This document shows positions 33,101 to 44,404 of a stretch of DNA of 64,000 nucleotides, piece after piece. This DNA comes from Myotis daubentonii (Eukaryota > Chordata > Mammalia > Chiroptera > Vespertilionidae). The translations under genes and the position numbers were made by a program. Where the stretch lies: positions 372,001 through 436,000 of the forward strand of contig NC_081840.1 in assembly GCF_963259705.1 (NCBI RefSeq), written 5' to 3'. The notes beneath the pieces were generated by a model, which was not told where the DNA came from, searched no databases, and was given only the letters and a program-made list of their open reading frames with translations. Every line of letters begins with the position of its first letter. Positions within the stretch are counted from its first letter, which is position 1.

Positions 33101-36100
33101 TGAGCGGCGGCGCTGCAGGGCCAGGTCCCAATGCCCCCCGAGTGCCCGGAGGTCACCCTGCCGGTGGGCGGCGTGTGGCCCCGGGGAGGGGGGAGCAGGG
33201 GACCCCGCTCAGGGAGCCGCGTCCTGAGGGCAGACTCGAGCTTTCCGTCTGTTCCCTGCCCGTGTCTGTGCCCGAGTGAGGGCTCTGCGCCTCCCATTGC
33301 CGGCCCCGATGTGTCTGCCCCACACCCACCCCTGGGCCTCAGGACAGGCCGGCCCACAGGTATCCAGTGGCCGAGAGGACAGCAGCGGCCGTGGAGTGGC
33401 CGCCTCCTGCACTGCCCGCTCCGTGTCCGCTCTACCCGTCTGTCCGGGCGGCCGCCAGCCTGCTGTCCGGTCTGAGCTGAGCTCATTCAGGCTCGGCCCC
33501 GGCCCAGCTCCTGGGTGGCAGCCGCCTGACCGCTAGGCGGGCACCTGAGACACGGAGAAAGGCTCTGTGTGTCTGGGCGCCTCAGCCCGCCCTCCGAGGC
33601 CCCGGATTCCGCCTCCTGGAGGGGTGTCTGGGCTGCACGGAGCTCCCACTGGCTGCCGCCTGGCTTTGGGCTCACCCGGGTCGGGTGTCGCTCCCATGGG
33701 TCCCCCCTAGCTCTGGGTTCCAGAACCTTCCCGGCCCTGGGGGTGGCTTGAGGGCAGGTGCAAGGTCACGTGGTTGGGGTGGGCCCTGGGAACTCTGCCC
33801 CCCCCTTCCAGGGACTCCCACGGGGGAAACTGAGGCCGGCTGCTGTGTGGGCTGTGGAGCCCGGGACACGTGCCCCCTGCGTGTGTGTGCGGCGCGGGGC
33901 GCGGGCGCGGTGGGGGCCGGCACAGTTGGTGCCTCAAGATGGATTTTCGGTTGCGCGGCGAGGGCGCATCACGCTCCCCGCTCAGCTGGCGTCCCGGGGA
34001 GCGGCAGCTGGCGGGGTGCGAGGCCCTCCATCAGGGCCGACAGCTCCAGCAGGCGCGCAGGGGGTGGGAGCGGCAGCGGGTGGCCGCACGGCGTGGGCCT
34101 GGGCGTGGGCGGTGGCGGCCCGAGCCGGCTCTGCGTGCTGCCCACCCTGCATCGCGGGGAGGACCTGGGAGGCCGGCCGCACCGCGTGGGCCTGGGCCTG
34201 GGCGACCACAGCGCCTGGCCCCGGGCTCAGGGAGCCAGGGACACAGCCTGCAGGCGGGCGCCCTGGAAAGGCCCTGGGGTGGCTGGAGCCCCGTCCCCCC
34301 AGCAGCCCCGGGTCCTGGAGGGCGAGGGGCCTTGGAGGCCACACCAGAAGCCACAGCTGTGGCGCCCGGGTGACGGCTGCCGGGACCTCTACACGGGATT
34401 GGAAGGTCGGGTGGGGGCGGGGGAGGGTCGGACCCATTGGCGGCGGTTTCGGGCCTTCGCTCTTGTCCTGGGCTCCGCTGGCCCAGAGCTTAGGGACCCG
34501 CCTCCCGTCCGCTGGCTCCTCTGCGGGAGCGGCCGCCTAATTAGTAAGCCCTTCGCTGCGGCGCAAACGCCTTGCTCTGCAAAATGGAAATGAGGCGTTT
34601 TTTCTGGGTGTCAGTTTGAAAAATGACGGTCGCCGGCACAGCGCAGAGGACATCTGCTCGCTTCTGCGCGGAGGCCTGTGCGCGGCTGATGTCGCGAATC
34701 GGGGGAACCTCCGCCTGCTCCCGGGCGACCGCGGTGGGTGTGGGGTCGGGGGCGCAGGTCCCGCCTCTGGGCCCGATGAGCGCGGTCCTGGGGCGGTGGG
34801 CTCTGTCCTGGGTGCCCGGCCAGAGGGCGTGGTGCCGCCGGCCGCGCATCTCCCGAGCGTGTGCTGTCCCCTCTGCGGATGCCAGGCTCCGTGCCCCCCC
34901 CACCCCCGCTGGGTTGGCCGTGGGAGCTGCCCGCTTGCCCCGTCACTGCAGTAACCCTTTCGGCCGACAAATGGCCGCCCCAGGTCGGGGGAGAGTTCCT
35001 GGCCCTGCAGCCCCAGCAGGCGGCTATAGCTAGTGCTTCAACTGTTGCTGCAGAGTCACACTGGCTTGGTGCCACCTCCTCCAGGAAGCCCTCTAGATTG
35101 GGCCTCCCCACAGCCGTGCCTTCCCCCCTGTCCAGGTGCCCACCTGGCCCCTTCCCACCGCTCCTGTGGGAATTGGGGTCAGCACTCAGGCATTTGGGGG
35201 TCCTGGGTGCCTCTGGCCCGGCGCCGGCAGTGGCCCGTTCGCTGCGGGCTGGGGTCCGAGGGTGGGGAGCGGCCGGCCGCGGCCTCACAGCCCTGTGTCC
35301 CAGGGGAGTACATCAAGACCTGGCGGCCCCGCTACTTCCTGCTCAAAAACGACGGCACCTTCATCGGCTACAAGGAGCGGCCGCAGACGTGGAGCAGCGC
35401 GAGTCGCCCCTCAACAACTTCTCCGTGGCGCGTGAGTGAGCCCCGCGCCGCGGGCAGGGCCCCGGTGACCCCTGGCCCCTGTGTCTGGGACCCGCAGCTC
35501 CCGGGCCGGGTTGGGCGGCGCTGGCTCCGTGTCACCTCGCGGACCTGCCATCTCTGGCCGGTGGGCGTCTCTGTGCCAAGTTCAAGGCCGTGCCCGGAGC
35601 TGTCCCCGGCACCCTTGCCCTGCAGGCGAAGGCCCGCTGAGTCGGGGCAGATTCTGGTTTGGAGCGGCCAGCGGGGGCCAGGGGGAGCCCAACAGGGTGG
35701 GGGGCAGGACGAGAGTGCGTGAGGGGCACCCAGCTCTGGGAGCCTCTGTCACCCCCAGGGAGAGCCTGTGGCTGCCCCCCACCTCCCCCCTGGCTGCGTG
35801 TGCCTCTGCCCCCAGCTTTGGTGGGGAGGGGGGCACGGCTGGCCCGGGAGAGCTCGCAAAGCCGGGCAAACCGGCCTCGTTCCGTCATTCCACCGGGGGT
35901 GGGGGTGGGGGGGCGGCGGAGGGTGGCAGGTGTGACCCTGCCCGTGGGGCTGAGGACGCGGAGGCAGCGGGTGGAGGAGGCTGAGCCGGGGGGGGGGGGG
36001 GTGGGAGGTGGGGGGGGGCCTTCTCGCCCGGCTGCCCTTCCCTGTGCTCTGCCCAGAGGCTGGCCCCTAACGGCCAGGTGGGTGGGGGCGTGATGGGCTC

Positions 36101-39100
36101 GTTAACAGCCCCAAGCCCGTCTCAGGCTGCTGACTGGGGTTTGGGGTGCAGTGCCTACTGTGGGTGTCCTGGATTCACCCCAGGTTTCTCTATACACGCT
36201 CCCACCCTCCAGCCAGCTCTGCCTTCCAGCCACCAGCCTCGCTGACCCCAGGTTCTGGCCCAGGGTCTCGGGGGATGTGGCTCAGTGGGCTCCCTGCCTG
36301 CAGGTGTGCGGAGGTGGGGCGCCCTGCCACCTCGCTGCCCAGCGCCTGCTGCCCGGGGCATGGCCAGCGCCCCCGAGGGCATCTGGGGTGGGGGGGCAGA
36401 GCTGCCACCTAGTGAGTCTCCCCAGGGGGCGGAGGAGGGGGCCCAAGTGAGGGGAGACCCAGGAAGCAGACATCCCCACCTTGGCATCCCCATGGCTGTG
36501 GGGGCGGCCTGGCTGGGGAGGAGACCCCTCGGGAGTGCCCCCCCGGCTGAGGCATGAGGGTGGGGCGACCTCAGAGGCACATGGAGGTGGGCACTGGCCA
36601 GGGGGGCTGCCTGCATGGGTGGGGCTGGGGCTCCGGGCCTCTGGGGGTGGAGTCAGGAGTGGGGACGAGAAGCCAGGCCCTGGGATGGGCCCAGGGGCTC
36701 GGGACGTGAGTGCGAGGGGGGTGTGCAGAGGCCCAGGAGGCCTGCCTGTCCCCGGCCTGTGGTGACGGCGGCCCCTCCGTACCGGCCAGCCCAGAGCCCT
36801 GCTCTCGCCCCAGCCTGGCAGACCGCTCCCTATCTGGGCCCGGCTGAGCCCTCTGTCGCCAGGGCCCAGGCGCTGGGATGGTAGAAGCCCTGGATGCCCC
36901 CCCCCCCCCCCCCCCGCCTCACAGGCTGGGCCAGGATCTGTCCTAGGAGCCCTCAGAGACCCCCACACGCACTCACCCCCTCTCAGCCTGACCATCCCCG
37001 CAGCTCTGCACAGCAGGTGTGCCTGGCTGCAGGGGTGTGTAACCCTGGGGTGAGCCTGGGGTGAGCCTGGCTGCAGGGGTGCGTGACCCTGGGGTGAGCC
37101 TGGGGTGAGCCTGGCTGCAGGGGTGCGTGACCCTGGGTGACCCTGGGGTGAGCCTGGCTGCAGGGGTGCGTGACCCTGGGGCAGTGATGGCGAACCTATG
37201 ACACTCATTTTTTTGGTTGATTTTTCTTTGTTAAATGGCATTTAAATATATAAAATAAATATCAAAAATATAAGTCTTTGTTTGACTATGGCTGCAAAGA
37301 TCAAAAAATTTCTATATGTGACACGGCACCAGAGTTAAGTTAGGGTTTTTCAAAATGCTGACACGCTGAGCTCAAAAGGTTCGCCATCACTGCCCAGGGG
37401 TGAGCCTGGCTGCAGGGGTGGGTGAGCCTGGCTGCAGGGGTGCGTGACCCTGGGTGAGCCTGGCCCCGGTGCGTGCCTCTCCCGCTGTGCGTGTGCTCAG
37501 GTGCCTGCCTCTCCCACTGTGTGTGTGGTGCTGGCGTGTGCGGCCCAGCATGCGTGTGCTCGGGTGGCTGTGCTCCCGGCCTGTCAGCCTGTCTGCACCC
37601 CTGTGTGAGTCCCGCCCCCCAGCCCCCGGGCGTGGGGTGGCATCGTGGTGGGGTGGTGTCCCCCAGCCGCCTCAGGACAGGCAGCCCCCCCCTGGGGCTG
37701 GCCGTGGGGAGGAGGGAGATGGGGCCGGCAGTGGGCAGGCAGCTCTCACCAGTTCCCACCCTGCGGCCCCTCCCTGGGACCCCAGACCCCTCTCCCTGCG
37801 CCAGTCAGGGCCCCATGCTGAGTGGGAGGGGCACTGCGGCCCCAAGGGCATGGATAGAGCTTCCCAGGACTGGGGGGGGCCTGGGCTCACCTGCGCCCCG
37901 CCCCCCCCAGAATGCCAGCTGATGAAGACCGAGCGGCCCCGGCCCAACACCTTCATCATCCGATGCCTGCAGTGGACCACGGTCATCGAGCGCACGTTCC
38001 ACGTGGAGACCCCCGAGGAGCGGTAGGGCGGAGGGGGACGGGGCGGGCGAGGTGGGTGCTGGCCCCTGGCTCCCTGTGCTCCCAGGCTGGGGGGAGGGGA
38101 TGCAGATCCCAGGGCAGCCGCCTCCTGGGGCCTCGGATGGGCGGGGGGCGAGGCCCAGCCTGGGTAGGGCTAGACCTTCACTGACCGCCCGCAGGGAGGA
38201 GTGGACGACTGCCATCCAGACGGTGGCCGATGGGCTCAAGAGGCAGGAGGAGGAGATGATGGACTTCCGGTCGGGCTCGCCCAGCGACAACTCGGGGGCT
38301 GAGGAGATGGAGGTGTCCCTGGCCAAACCCAAGCACCGGGTGGTGAGGCCCGCTCCCCTCTGCAGCCCGACGCCCGGGACCCCCCCGCCTCCTGTGCGCA
38401 GCGCAGTCTGACCACCAGAGCCCTGGGTAGAGCGGGCGGACGCCGGGGTTCCAGGAGGCCTGGGCGCTGTCACTCCCACCATCCCCCGACCCCCAGGGCT
38501 CGGAGTGGGGGTGCAGAGCCCCGGGCCAGCCCTGTGCCCTGACTCCGCCCGCCGCCCCCAGACCATGAACGAGTTTGAGTACCTGAAGCTGCTGGGCAAA
38601 GGCACGTTCGGGAAGGTGATCCTGGTGAAGGAGAAGACCACCGGCCGCTACTACGCCATGAAGATCCTCAAGAAGGAGGTCATCGTGGCCAAGGTCGGTG
38701 CTGCCCGGGGGGGGGGGGGGGGGGGGGAGGGGGGGGGCCAGAGGCGGGCAGAGGCGGGCGGCGCTCACAGCCCGTCTTCCAGGACGAGGTGGCACACACG
38801 CTCACGGAGAACCGAGTCCTGCAGAACTCGCGGCATCCCTTCCTGACGGTGAGTGGCCCCCACCCGAGGCCACCTGGGCGCCAGGGCCGAGCTGGGGGCC
38901 TCCTGGCTGCAGCCTGGCAGCAGCGGGCAGGCCTCTGGGGTCGCGGGGTGCTTCCTGACGCTGTGCTCGCTGCCCCGTGTGCAATAGGGGCGGGTGACCT
39001 GGGGCCCCCTTTGCTCCGCCGGGTGGGGTCCCAGCCAGGGGCCCCTGTGCTGGGGTACTGGCCCAGGAGGAGTTTGGGGGAAATCCTTAGCCGGTGGGAC

Positions 39101-42100
39101 AAGGAATCAGCTGGAAGTTGGTTTCCCAGCTCAGCCAGCTCCTGGGGGCACGGGCGGCCCCTCTCCTCCAGGGTCTTGGGGGCCAGGCTCCCCACAGGGA
39201 CCCCGGCCCTGGCCCTCCGCTCAGCCCTATGCTGGCCTCCTCTGCACTGACTGGGTCCAGGGCGGCGCCTGTGGGTGAGAGGTGGGCACGTCTGCCCTTT
39301 AGAGTGAGGCTGCCCCAGTGGGTGGAGGCGGGAAGCCTGGAGGGCGCATCCTCCCCCTTGTCTGGCCCGGGAGCCTCCGTGTTCAGGGAACTTGCCAGCC
39401 TCTGAGACCCCCCACCCCCCCCACACCCATCTGCCCCAGCCCCCCATCGCCCATCCCCCGAGCGGGCCTGTGGGGGGAGCGGGCGTGGATCCAGCCTGTG
39501 CCCCTTGCAGGCCCTGAAGTACTCCTTCCAGACGCACGACCGCCTCTGCTTCGTCATGGAGTACGCCAACGGCGGTGAGGTAGGCTGCCGCGGCCCCCCC
39601 TTAGGGCCCCGCCCTCCCCTTAGGGCCCCGCCCCCTTGGGGCTCCACCCTCCCCCTTAGGGCTCCACCCCTCCCCCTTAGGGCCCCGCCCCCTTGGGGCT
39701 CCACCCTCCCCCTTAGGGCCCCGCCCCCTTGGGGCTCCACCCTCCCCCTTAGGGCCCTGCCCCCTTGGGGCTCCACCCTCCCCCTTAGGGCCCCGCCCTC
39801 CCCTTAGGGCCCCTCCCCCTTGGCTCACCTCTCCCCCTTAGGGTCCGCCCTCCCCCTAGGGCCCCGCCTGTGCCGGGTGGTGGTGGTGGTGGCGGCGGCG
39901 GGCGGCGGGCGGCGGGCGTGGTGCGAGGCTCGGCTCCCCGCAGCTCTTCTTCCACCTGTCTCGCGAGCGGGTGTTCCCCGAGGACCGGGCCCGCTTCTAC
40001 GGCGCCGAGATCGTGTCGGCCCTGGACTACCTGCACTCGGAGAAGAACGTGGTCTACCGGGACCTCAAGGTGGGCGGGGCCGGGGCGGGAGGGGCGGGGC
40101 CGGGGCGGGAGGGGCGGGGCCGGCCTCGGGCGGGAGGGGCTGGGGCGCGGGCGGCAGGTGCTGACCGGAGACACCCCCCCACCCGCAGCTGGAGAACCTG
40201 ATGCTGGACAAGGACGGGCACATCAAGATCACGGACTTCGGGCTGTGCAAGGAGGGCATCAAGGACGGGGCCACCATGAAGACCTTCTGCGGGACCCCCG
40301 AGTACCTGGCCCCCGAGGTGCGCGCCCGAGCCCCGCCCCTCCCGCCCAAGCCCCGCCCCTCCCGCCCGAGCTCCGTGGGCGCCCTGGAGCCCGTGACCGT
40401 GACCGTGGGCCGTCGTGTCCGGCAGGTGCTGGAGGACAACGACTACGGCCGCGCCGTGGACTGGTGGGGGCTGGGCGTGGTCATGTACGAGATGCTGTGC
40501 GGCCGCCTGCCCTTCTACAACCAGGACCACGAGAAGCTGTTCGAGCTCATCCTCATGGAGGAGATCCGCTTCCCGCGCACGCTCAGCCCCGAGGCCAAGG
40601 CCCTGCTGTCGGGGCTGCTCAGGAAGGACCCCAAGCAGAGGTGGGCGCGGGAGGACCGCGGGGCAGCGGCGGGCAGGCGGAGGCGGTGGGTCCCGGGCTC
40701 GCTGTGGCCCCCACACCTGCTCAGGAAGCCCCATCCACTCCACCCACGGCAGCTCTTGCCCCAGCATTGTCCCCGCGGGGGCTCAGCCAGAGAACTGCGT
40801 CCCCCGCGCCGGGCGTGTCCCCCGCACTGACCGCACTGTCCGGCGGCCCAGCCTCACTCCGGGAGGGGGCTGGTGGGTGTGCCGACCCGGGGGCCGGCCG
40901 GGCGGTGCATGACTGGGCCTGGCCCCGCAGGCTCGGCGGCGGCTCTGAGGACGCCAAGGAGATCATGCAGCACCGCTTCTTCGCCAGCATCGTGTGGCAG
41001 GACGTGTACGAGAAGAAGGTGACGCCCTCCCGCTCAGTCACCCCTCGCCCCCCGCATCCACCGCTCACACGCCCACAGCCCCCGCTCGCCTGTGCACCCA
41101 CACTCCTGCTCACGCCCGTGCCTCCCCGGGCGGGTGGCTGCACTCGTCCCCCATCGCTGTGCGGGCCCGTGTTCCCCCGGAGGAGCCGGTGCCTGTGCTC
41201 CTGCGAGAGGTGCCCGTCCCTGGGGCCGCGCGCTGAAGGTGCGGTGGTGACTGGGAGACCCGCTGCTCCCTGGGCCTGGGGGAGGCAAGGCCCCCCACAC
41301 GGGAACCCCGCTCAACAGCCCAAGTGGGTCAAGGACGACGGGGATGTCTGTCCCTCCGTCCTGATTATCAAGGGGGAGCCCCCAGCAGCTGGGCCGAGCA
41401 GGCCCGTCCCCTGCACACCTTTTCCAGGTGCCCTTGTCCCCTTCCCGGTTTATAAGAAGACCAGGAAGGGAAGGAAGAAAGTTAGGGGGAAAGAAAAGTG
41501 GGCGCTCTTCTCTTGCCTGAGAGCCTGGGGGAGTGTGTGTGGGGGTGGGCTGCAGAGCTAGGCTGCACTACCTCCCGTCGCCTGCAGAGGCCGCTGTGCG
41601 CAGCCGCACCCTACCCTTGCAGGAGGGGTTCCTGGGCCCGGAGAGCCACCCTCCCCGCAGTCCCCCTCCCAGTCCTGCTGTGGGCAGGCGGCAGTTTCCA
41701 CCCCTGGAGACAGTGCGTGGGCTCAGCTCCCTGGGGTGGCGGTGGGGGTGCAGGGCCAGTCTGTGACCTGCCCGCCCCCCCACCCCACCTGCCTCCGCAG
41801 CTCAGCCCGCCCTTCAAGCCCCAGGTCACCTCGGAGACGGACACCAGGTATTTTGACGAGGAGTTCACAGCCCAGATGATCACCATCACGCCCCCGGACC
41901 AAGGTGAGGGCCGCTCTCCCCGACTCCCCCCAGGCACTGTGCCGGGCATGGGAGGGTCGGGGTCAGCGAGTCTGGAGCCTTCAGGGGCCTGCCTCAGTTT
42001 CCCTGTCCTCCCTGCCCGCAGACGACAACATGGAGTGTGTGGACAGCGAGCGGAGGCCCCACTTCCCGCAGTTCTCCTACTCGGCCAGCGGCACGGCCTG

Positions 42101-42101
42101 A
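24156..42101 (+). CDS. AKT1: AKT1 RAC-alpha serine/threonine kinase, 13 coding exons (one-base deletion in coding exon 2)
   Basis: Coding exons: 24156-24201, 35304-35431, 37911-38022, 38195-38342, 38562-38693, 38783-38848, 39511-39579, 39944-40069, 40189-40317, 40426-40640, 40931-41018, 41801-41903, 42022-42101; all flanked by GT/AG. With one missing base restored they encode 480 residues, the family length. PH domain about 5-108 (E17 codon 35306-35308), kinase 150-408, AGC tail 409-480. Visible key residues: K179 (38661-38663), catalytic D274 (40061-40063), DFG D292 (40234-40236), activation-loop T308 (40282-40284), T450 (41888-41890), hydrophobic-motif S473 (42075-42077). Known role: PI3K-activated AGC kinase, recruited to membrane PIP3, phosphorylated by PDK1 and mTORC2, controlling growth, survival and metabolism. 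As assembled, exon 35304-35431 is 128 bases instead of 129, shifting frame after the codon for Q43; downstream exons are all intact. Orientation and neighbours match human. Confidence 0.97.
25640..25720 (+). mobile_element. MIR fragment
   Basis: CCTTGGTTTTCCCATCTGTG followed by TAATGGGAG is the conserved MIR core and tail ('cagtttcctcatctgtaaaatggg'). Confidence 0.6.
28529..28757 (+). mobile_element. Ves SINE in AKT1 intron, with target duplication
   Basis: Intact boxes (GTGGCTCAGTGGATAGAG, GGTTCGATTCC). The 12-bp direct repeat AAAAGAGGAAGC flanks it at 28517-28528 and 28758-28769. Tail includes a CAG run. Confidence 0.93.
29799..31255 (+). repeat. Left copy of gap-flanking repeated segment
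   Basis: Begins GCAGAAATAACTAAGG and ends TGTGCCCAGGC at the gap. It matches 31456-33023 almost base for base apart from single-base homopolymer-type indels, one substitution-like change (GGGGATGAAGG against GGGGTTGAAGG) and a shorter CCCCT tract (about 30180-30230). Confidence 0.9.
31256..31455. other. Assembly gap, 200 N
   Basis: Exactly 200 N, a fixed-size scaffold gap. Sequence left of it (29799-31255) is repeated right of it (31456-33023). Confidence 0.99.
31456..33023 (+). repeat. Right copy of gap-flanking repeated segment
   Basis: Second copy, starting at the first base after the N run. It is 111 bp longer than the left copy, mainly because its CCCCT/CTCCC tract (about 31845-31985) is expanded. 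Confidence 0.9.
31845..31985 (+). repeat. (CCCCT)n simple repeat
   Basis: Near-perfect CTCCC/CCCCT pentamer array. The corresponding tract left of the gap is only about 45 bp, so this array may be what broke the assembly. Confidence 0.9.
36895..36917 (+). repeat. Poly-C run
   Basis: About 20 consecutive C in the second coding intron of AKT1. Confidence 0.9.
37016..37462 (+). repeat. AKT1-intron minisatellite split by hAT
   Basis: Units of GGGGTGAGCCTGGCTGCAGG and GGTGCGTGACCCTG recur on both sides of the hAT at 37182-37392. Confidence 0.9.
37182..37392 (+). mobile_element. Nonautonomous hAT element in AKT1 intron
   Basis: AT-rich 211-bp element with terminal inverted repeats CAGTGATGGCGAACCT and AGGTTCGCCATCACTG. 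Flanking 8-mers CCCTGGGG (37174-37181) and CCCAGGGG (37393-37400) match 7 of 8, the target duplication size of hAT transposons. It splits a GC-rich minisatellite. Confidence 0.88.
38707..38737 (+). repeat. Poly-G run in 89-bp AKT1 intron
   Basis: 21 G, one A, 9 G, starting 13 bases after the donor of coding exon 5. Confidence 0.95.
39594..39868 (+). repeat. AKT1-intron minisatellite, ~36-bp unit
   Basis: Repeats of CCCCCTTGGGGCTCCACCCT plus CCCCCTTAGGGCCCCG fill most of the intron 39580-39943. The sense strand is C-rich. Confidence 0.93.
40074..40140 (+). repeat. GGGGCGGGGCCGGGGCGGGA tandem in AKT1 intron
   Basis: Three imperfect ~24-bp units fill a 119-bp intron. The next intron (40318-40425) has the complementary CCCCGCCCCTCCCGCCC motif twice. 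Confidence 0.85.
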
Positions 42102-42785
42102 GGAGGCCAGCCCGGTGCTGGTGACCCGCGGGCGCCACAGGCTGGACGCCGCCTCCGTGGGTCGGGAGGGGCCCGCAGCGCCGATCTGGAGTGAATGTTT
42201 CTCTCTGGAGGCGATGGAGGGACCACGCTCCTCCAGCGCGAGGACCTCGGTGCCGTGGGCCGGGCTGTCCGCACGCGCAGGGGAGGTCCTGCGGTTTTTC
42301 TTAATTTATTTCATCCAGTTCTCCGGACGGATTCCCGTAGGAAACGCTGAGGACTGCAGCAGCCACGTGCACTTTGGGGTCCAGTGGCCCCTGCCCGCGC
42401 CCCCGGCCCCTCCCGCCACCTGTCCCTGGCTGTCAGCTGTCCCCCCGCCCGCTGCCCGGAGGCACCAGGAGCCCCTCCCCTCGGGTGGGCCGGGGGCAGC
42501 CCAGGGCGACGGAGGCCCGTGCGGAGCAGGCGGCTGAGCCCGTCACTGTGTGCGCTGCCCATGTGCGTTCGGGCCTCATCTTAGAGAAGAGCCCCCCCTC
42601 CCCTTGGACGCGCCCCCCGCCCCCGCTTCCCCCCGGTAGCGCCTGTCCTGTCCTCCTAGCTTCTCCCCCGCCGCCCGGCCAGACACTGCGCTGCACCATG
42701 GCGTTTTTTTACATCAACTTTAGTATTTTTACTATTATGAGACTTCCCTCCGAATTCCTCAATAAAAACGGCTTTTCAACGTCGT
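42102..42785 (+). other. AKT1: AKT1 3' UTR
   Basis: Noncoding tail after the stop codon. The last ~90 bases turn AT-rich (TTTTTTTACATCAACTTTAG...), ending in a canonical AATAAA at 42761-42766. Cleavage is expected about 42780. Confidence 0.85.
42761..42766 (+). terminator. AKT1: AKT1 poly(A) signal AATAAA
   Basis: Canonical hexamer in the AT-rich end of the 3' UTR, followed by GT-rich sequence (GTCGTGGCTTGTTTTGCTTG) that fits a downstream element. Confidence 0.85.
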
Positions 42786-43340
42786 GGCTTGTTTTGCTTG
42801 TGGGGAGCACCCCGTCCAGGCCCTGACACCCAGACAGCTTCTGAGGGAGGTGACTCCCCAGCTCACATAGACTTGCTGGAGGGGTGTCCTGGCGGTCCCT
42901 GTCCCACCTGGCCCCGTGCCCAGGGGTCATCTGACGGCCAGGAGGGACCCTGCAGGACCCAGAGCTGGCTAGCCGCCCCCCCCCCCCCCCCCCCCGCCCC
43001 TACCCCCAGCAGAGCAGCCCAGGAGGGCGGGCTTCGGGCGCCACCTGGTGGCGAGGAGAGGAACGCCACCCAGCCGTAACCGGGTCGGCGCTTGGCAGGC
43101 AGGGCCCAGAGGACCTGGCTCCTCACCCTAAGTGGGTGGGTGCCCCCTGCAGGGGTGCCCCGGGTGGGGGCGTCCCAGTCCTCGGTGGCCCCCTTCCCTC
43201 GGCTTTGACCGGCCGTGGGTCACAGCACAGCAGTGACGCCACCACAAGCAGCAGGTCACAGCTGGGAGGGAGGCCAGGTTCAGGGAAGAAACGCCCGTCA
43301 GCGGGGCCTGTGCCCACGGAGAGCAGCGAGGACCCTTAGG
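42786..43340. other. AKT1-SIVA1 convergent spacer, left part
   Basis: No gene. Contains a 19-C run (42977-42996). Confidence 0.5.
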
Positions 43341-43850
43341 CAGTTACCTCAACGACCATCCACCCAGCAATCCCGCCTCTACCGCCCCTGCCCCCCCAAA
43401 GAACTGAAGGGGCCCCCAGAGACACTGCACCCACGTTCACAGCGGCAGCAGCCTCAGCGCGGAGATGTGGGTGCAGCTCGGTGTCCGGGACGAGGACTGG
43501 GTAACGGTCTGGTCCATCCGCACCCCGGGAAGTGCTCAGCCTCAGGACGGACACACGCCACCTGCTCCCAGAGGGACCATGTTGTGCTCAGTGAACTAAG
43601 CCAGACACGGAAGGGCGGGCGCTGCGCTGGGGGACCCACTCATGTGAGGTCCCTGGAGGTCAGAGCCACTGGGACACAGCAGGTGGTGCCGCCGGGCTGG
43701 GGGGGGGGGGGTAACGGGGACAGGCCAGCTGTGCAGGACGGGCGCGGGGATGGAGCATGACTGTGCCCTTACAAATGGGAAGATGGTGCTCTGTGTGTTC
43801 ACACCATTGGAAAGGGAGATACAATACACTGCAGACACAGGACACACCGC
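43341..43850 (+). mobile_element. Old L1 3' end, GC-shifted
   Basis: Successive pieces match the order of a LINE-1 3' end: CCACCCAGCAATCCCGCCTC, AAAGAACTGAAGG, TTCACAGCGGCAGCAG, AGTGAACTAAGCCAGACACG and ACCATTGGAAAGGG. Many A/T are replaced by G/C; no frame remains. Confidence 0.65.
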
Positions 43851-44404
43851 CACACCCTTCCATTAGCTTCAGGCTCCGAGCAGGTGGCAGGTGAGGTATG
43901 AAAATGGGAGGAGCCTTCAGAGCTGGAGCCGGGGGGTCAGGTGGGGCCGCTGGCCGGGCCAAGGGTGCGACTGGCCCCTCCCACAGGACCCCTTTGTGGG
44001 GGGTGGGGAGAGGCCTTCGGGACATTCCTCCGGCCTGGGGAGGCTTCCAGGCCACAGGCACGGACACAGGCACCTTATCTCGTGTCCCCTCCCCGGCAGG
44101 ACCCCCTGCAGCACTGTCTGGGGAGACAGGCACCTGGGAGGGAGAACGCCTGGGCACTGCTGCCAGGGCCGGGCCTGCTGACGTGTGGCCTGGGGCTGTT
44201 GGGCAGTGAGGGCCAGCAGGGGGAGTCCCTCCTGTGTCCCCCACCCAAACCTGCCCTCCCCAAGGCCGGCCTCGGGGGGCAGGAAATGGGAACAGATGGT
44301 CTTCCGCACCGGACTGCCCACATTGGGGGCCACCCAGGGGGTGTCACGGTGACATTTCAGGAGAAGTCTGGACGTTACCCACCCCCTCCCCGGGCTGCGC
44401 TGGC

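Larger units (their letters stand above)
24202..35303 (+). other. AKT1: AKT1 first coding intron (11.1 kb as assembled)
   Basis: It contains a MIR fragment (about 25640-25720), one Ves SINE (28529-28757), the scaffold gap with its repeated flanks (29799-33023) and an AT-richer patch at 34535-34635. True length is uncertain, because about 1.5 kb is probably counted twice. No internal exon recognised. Confidence 0.7.
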
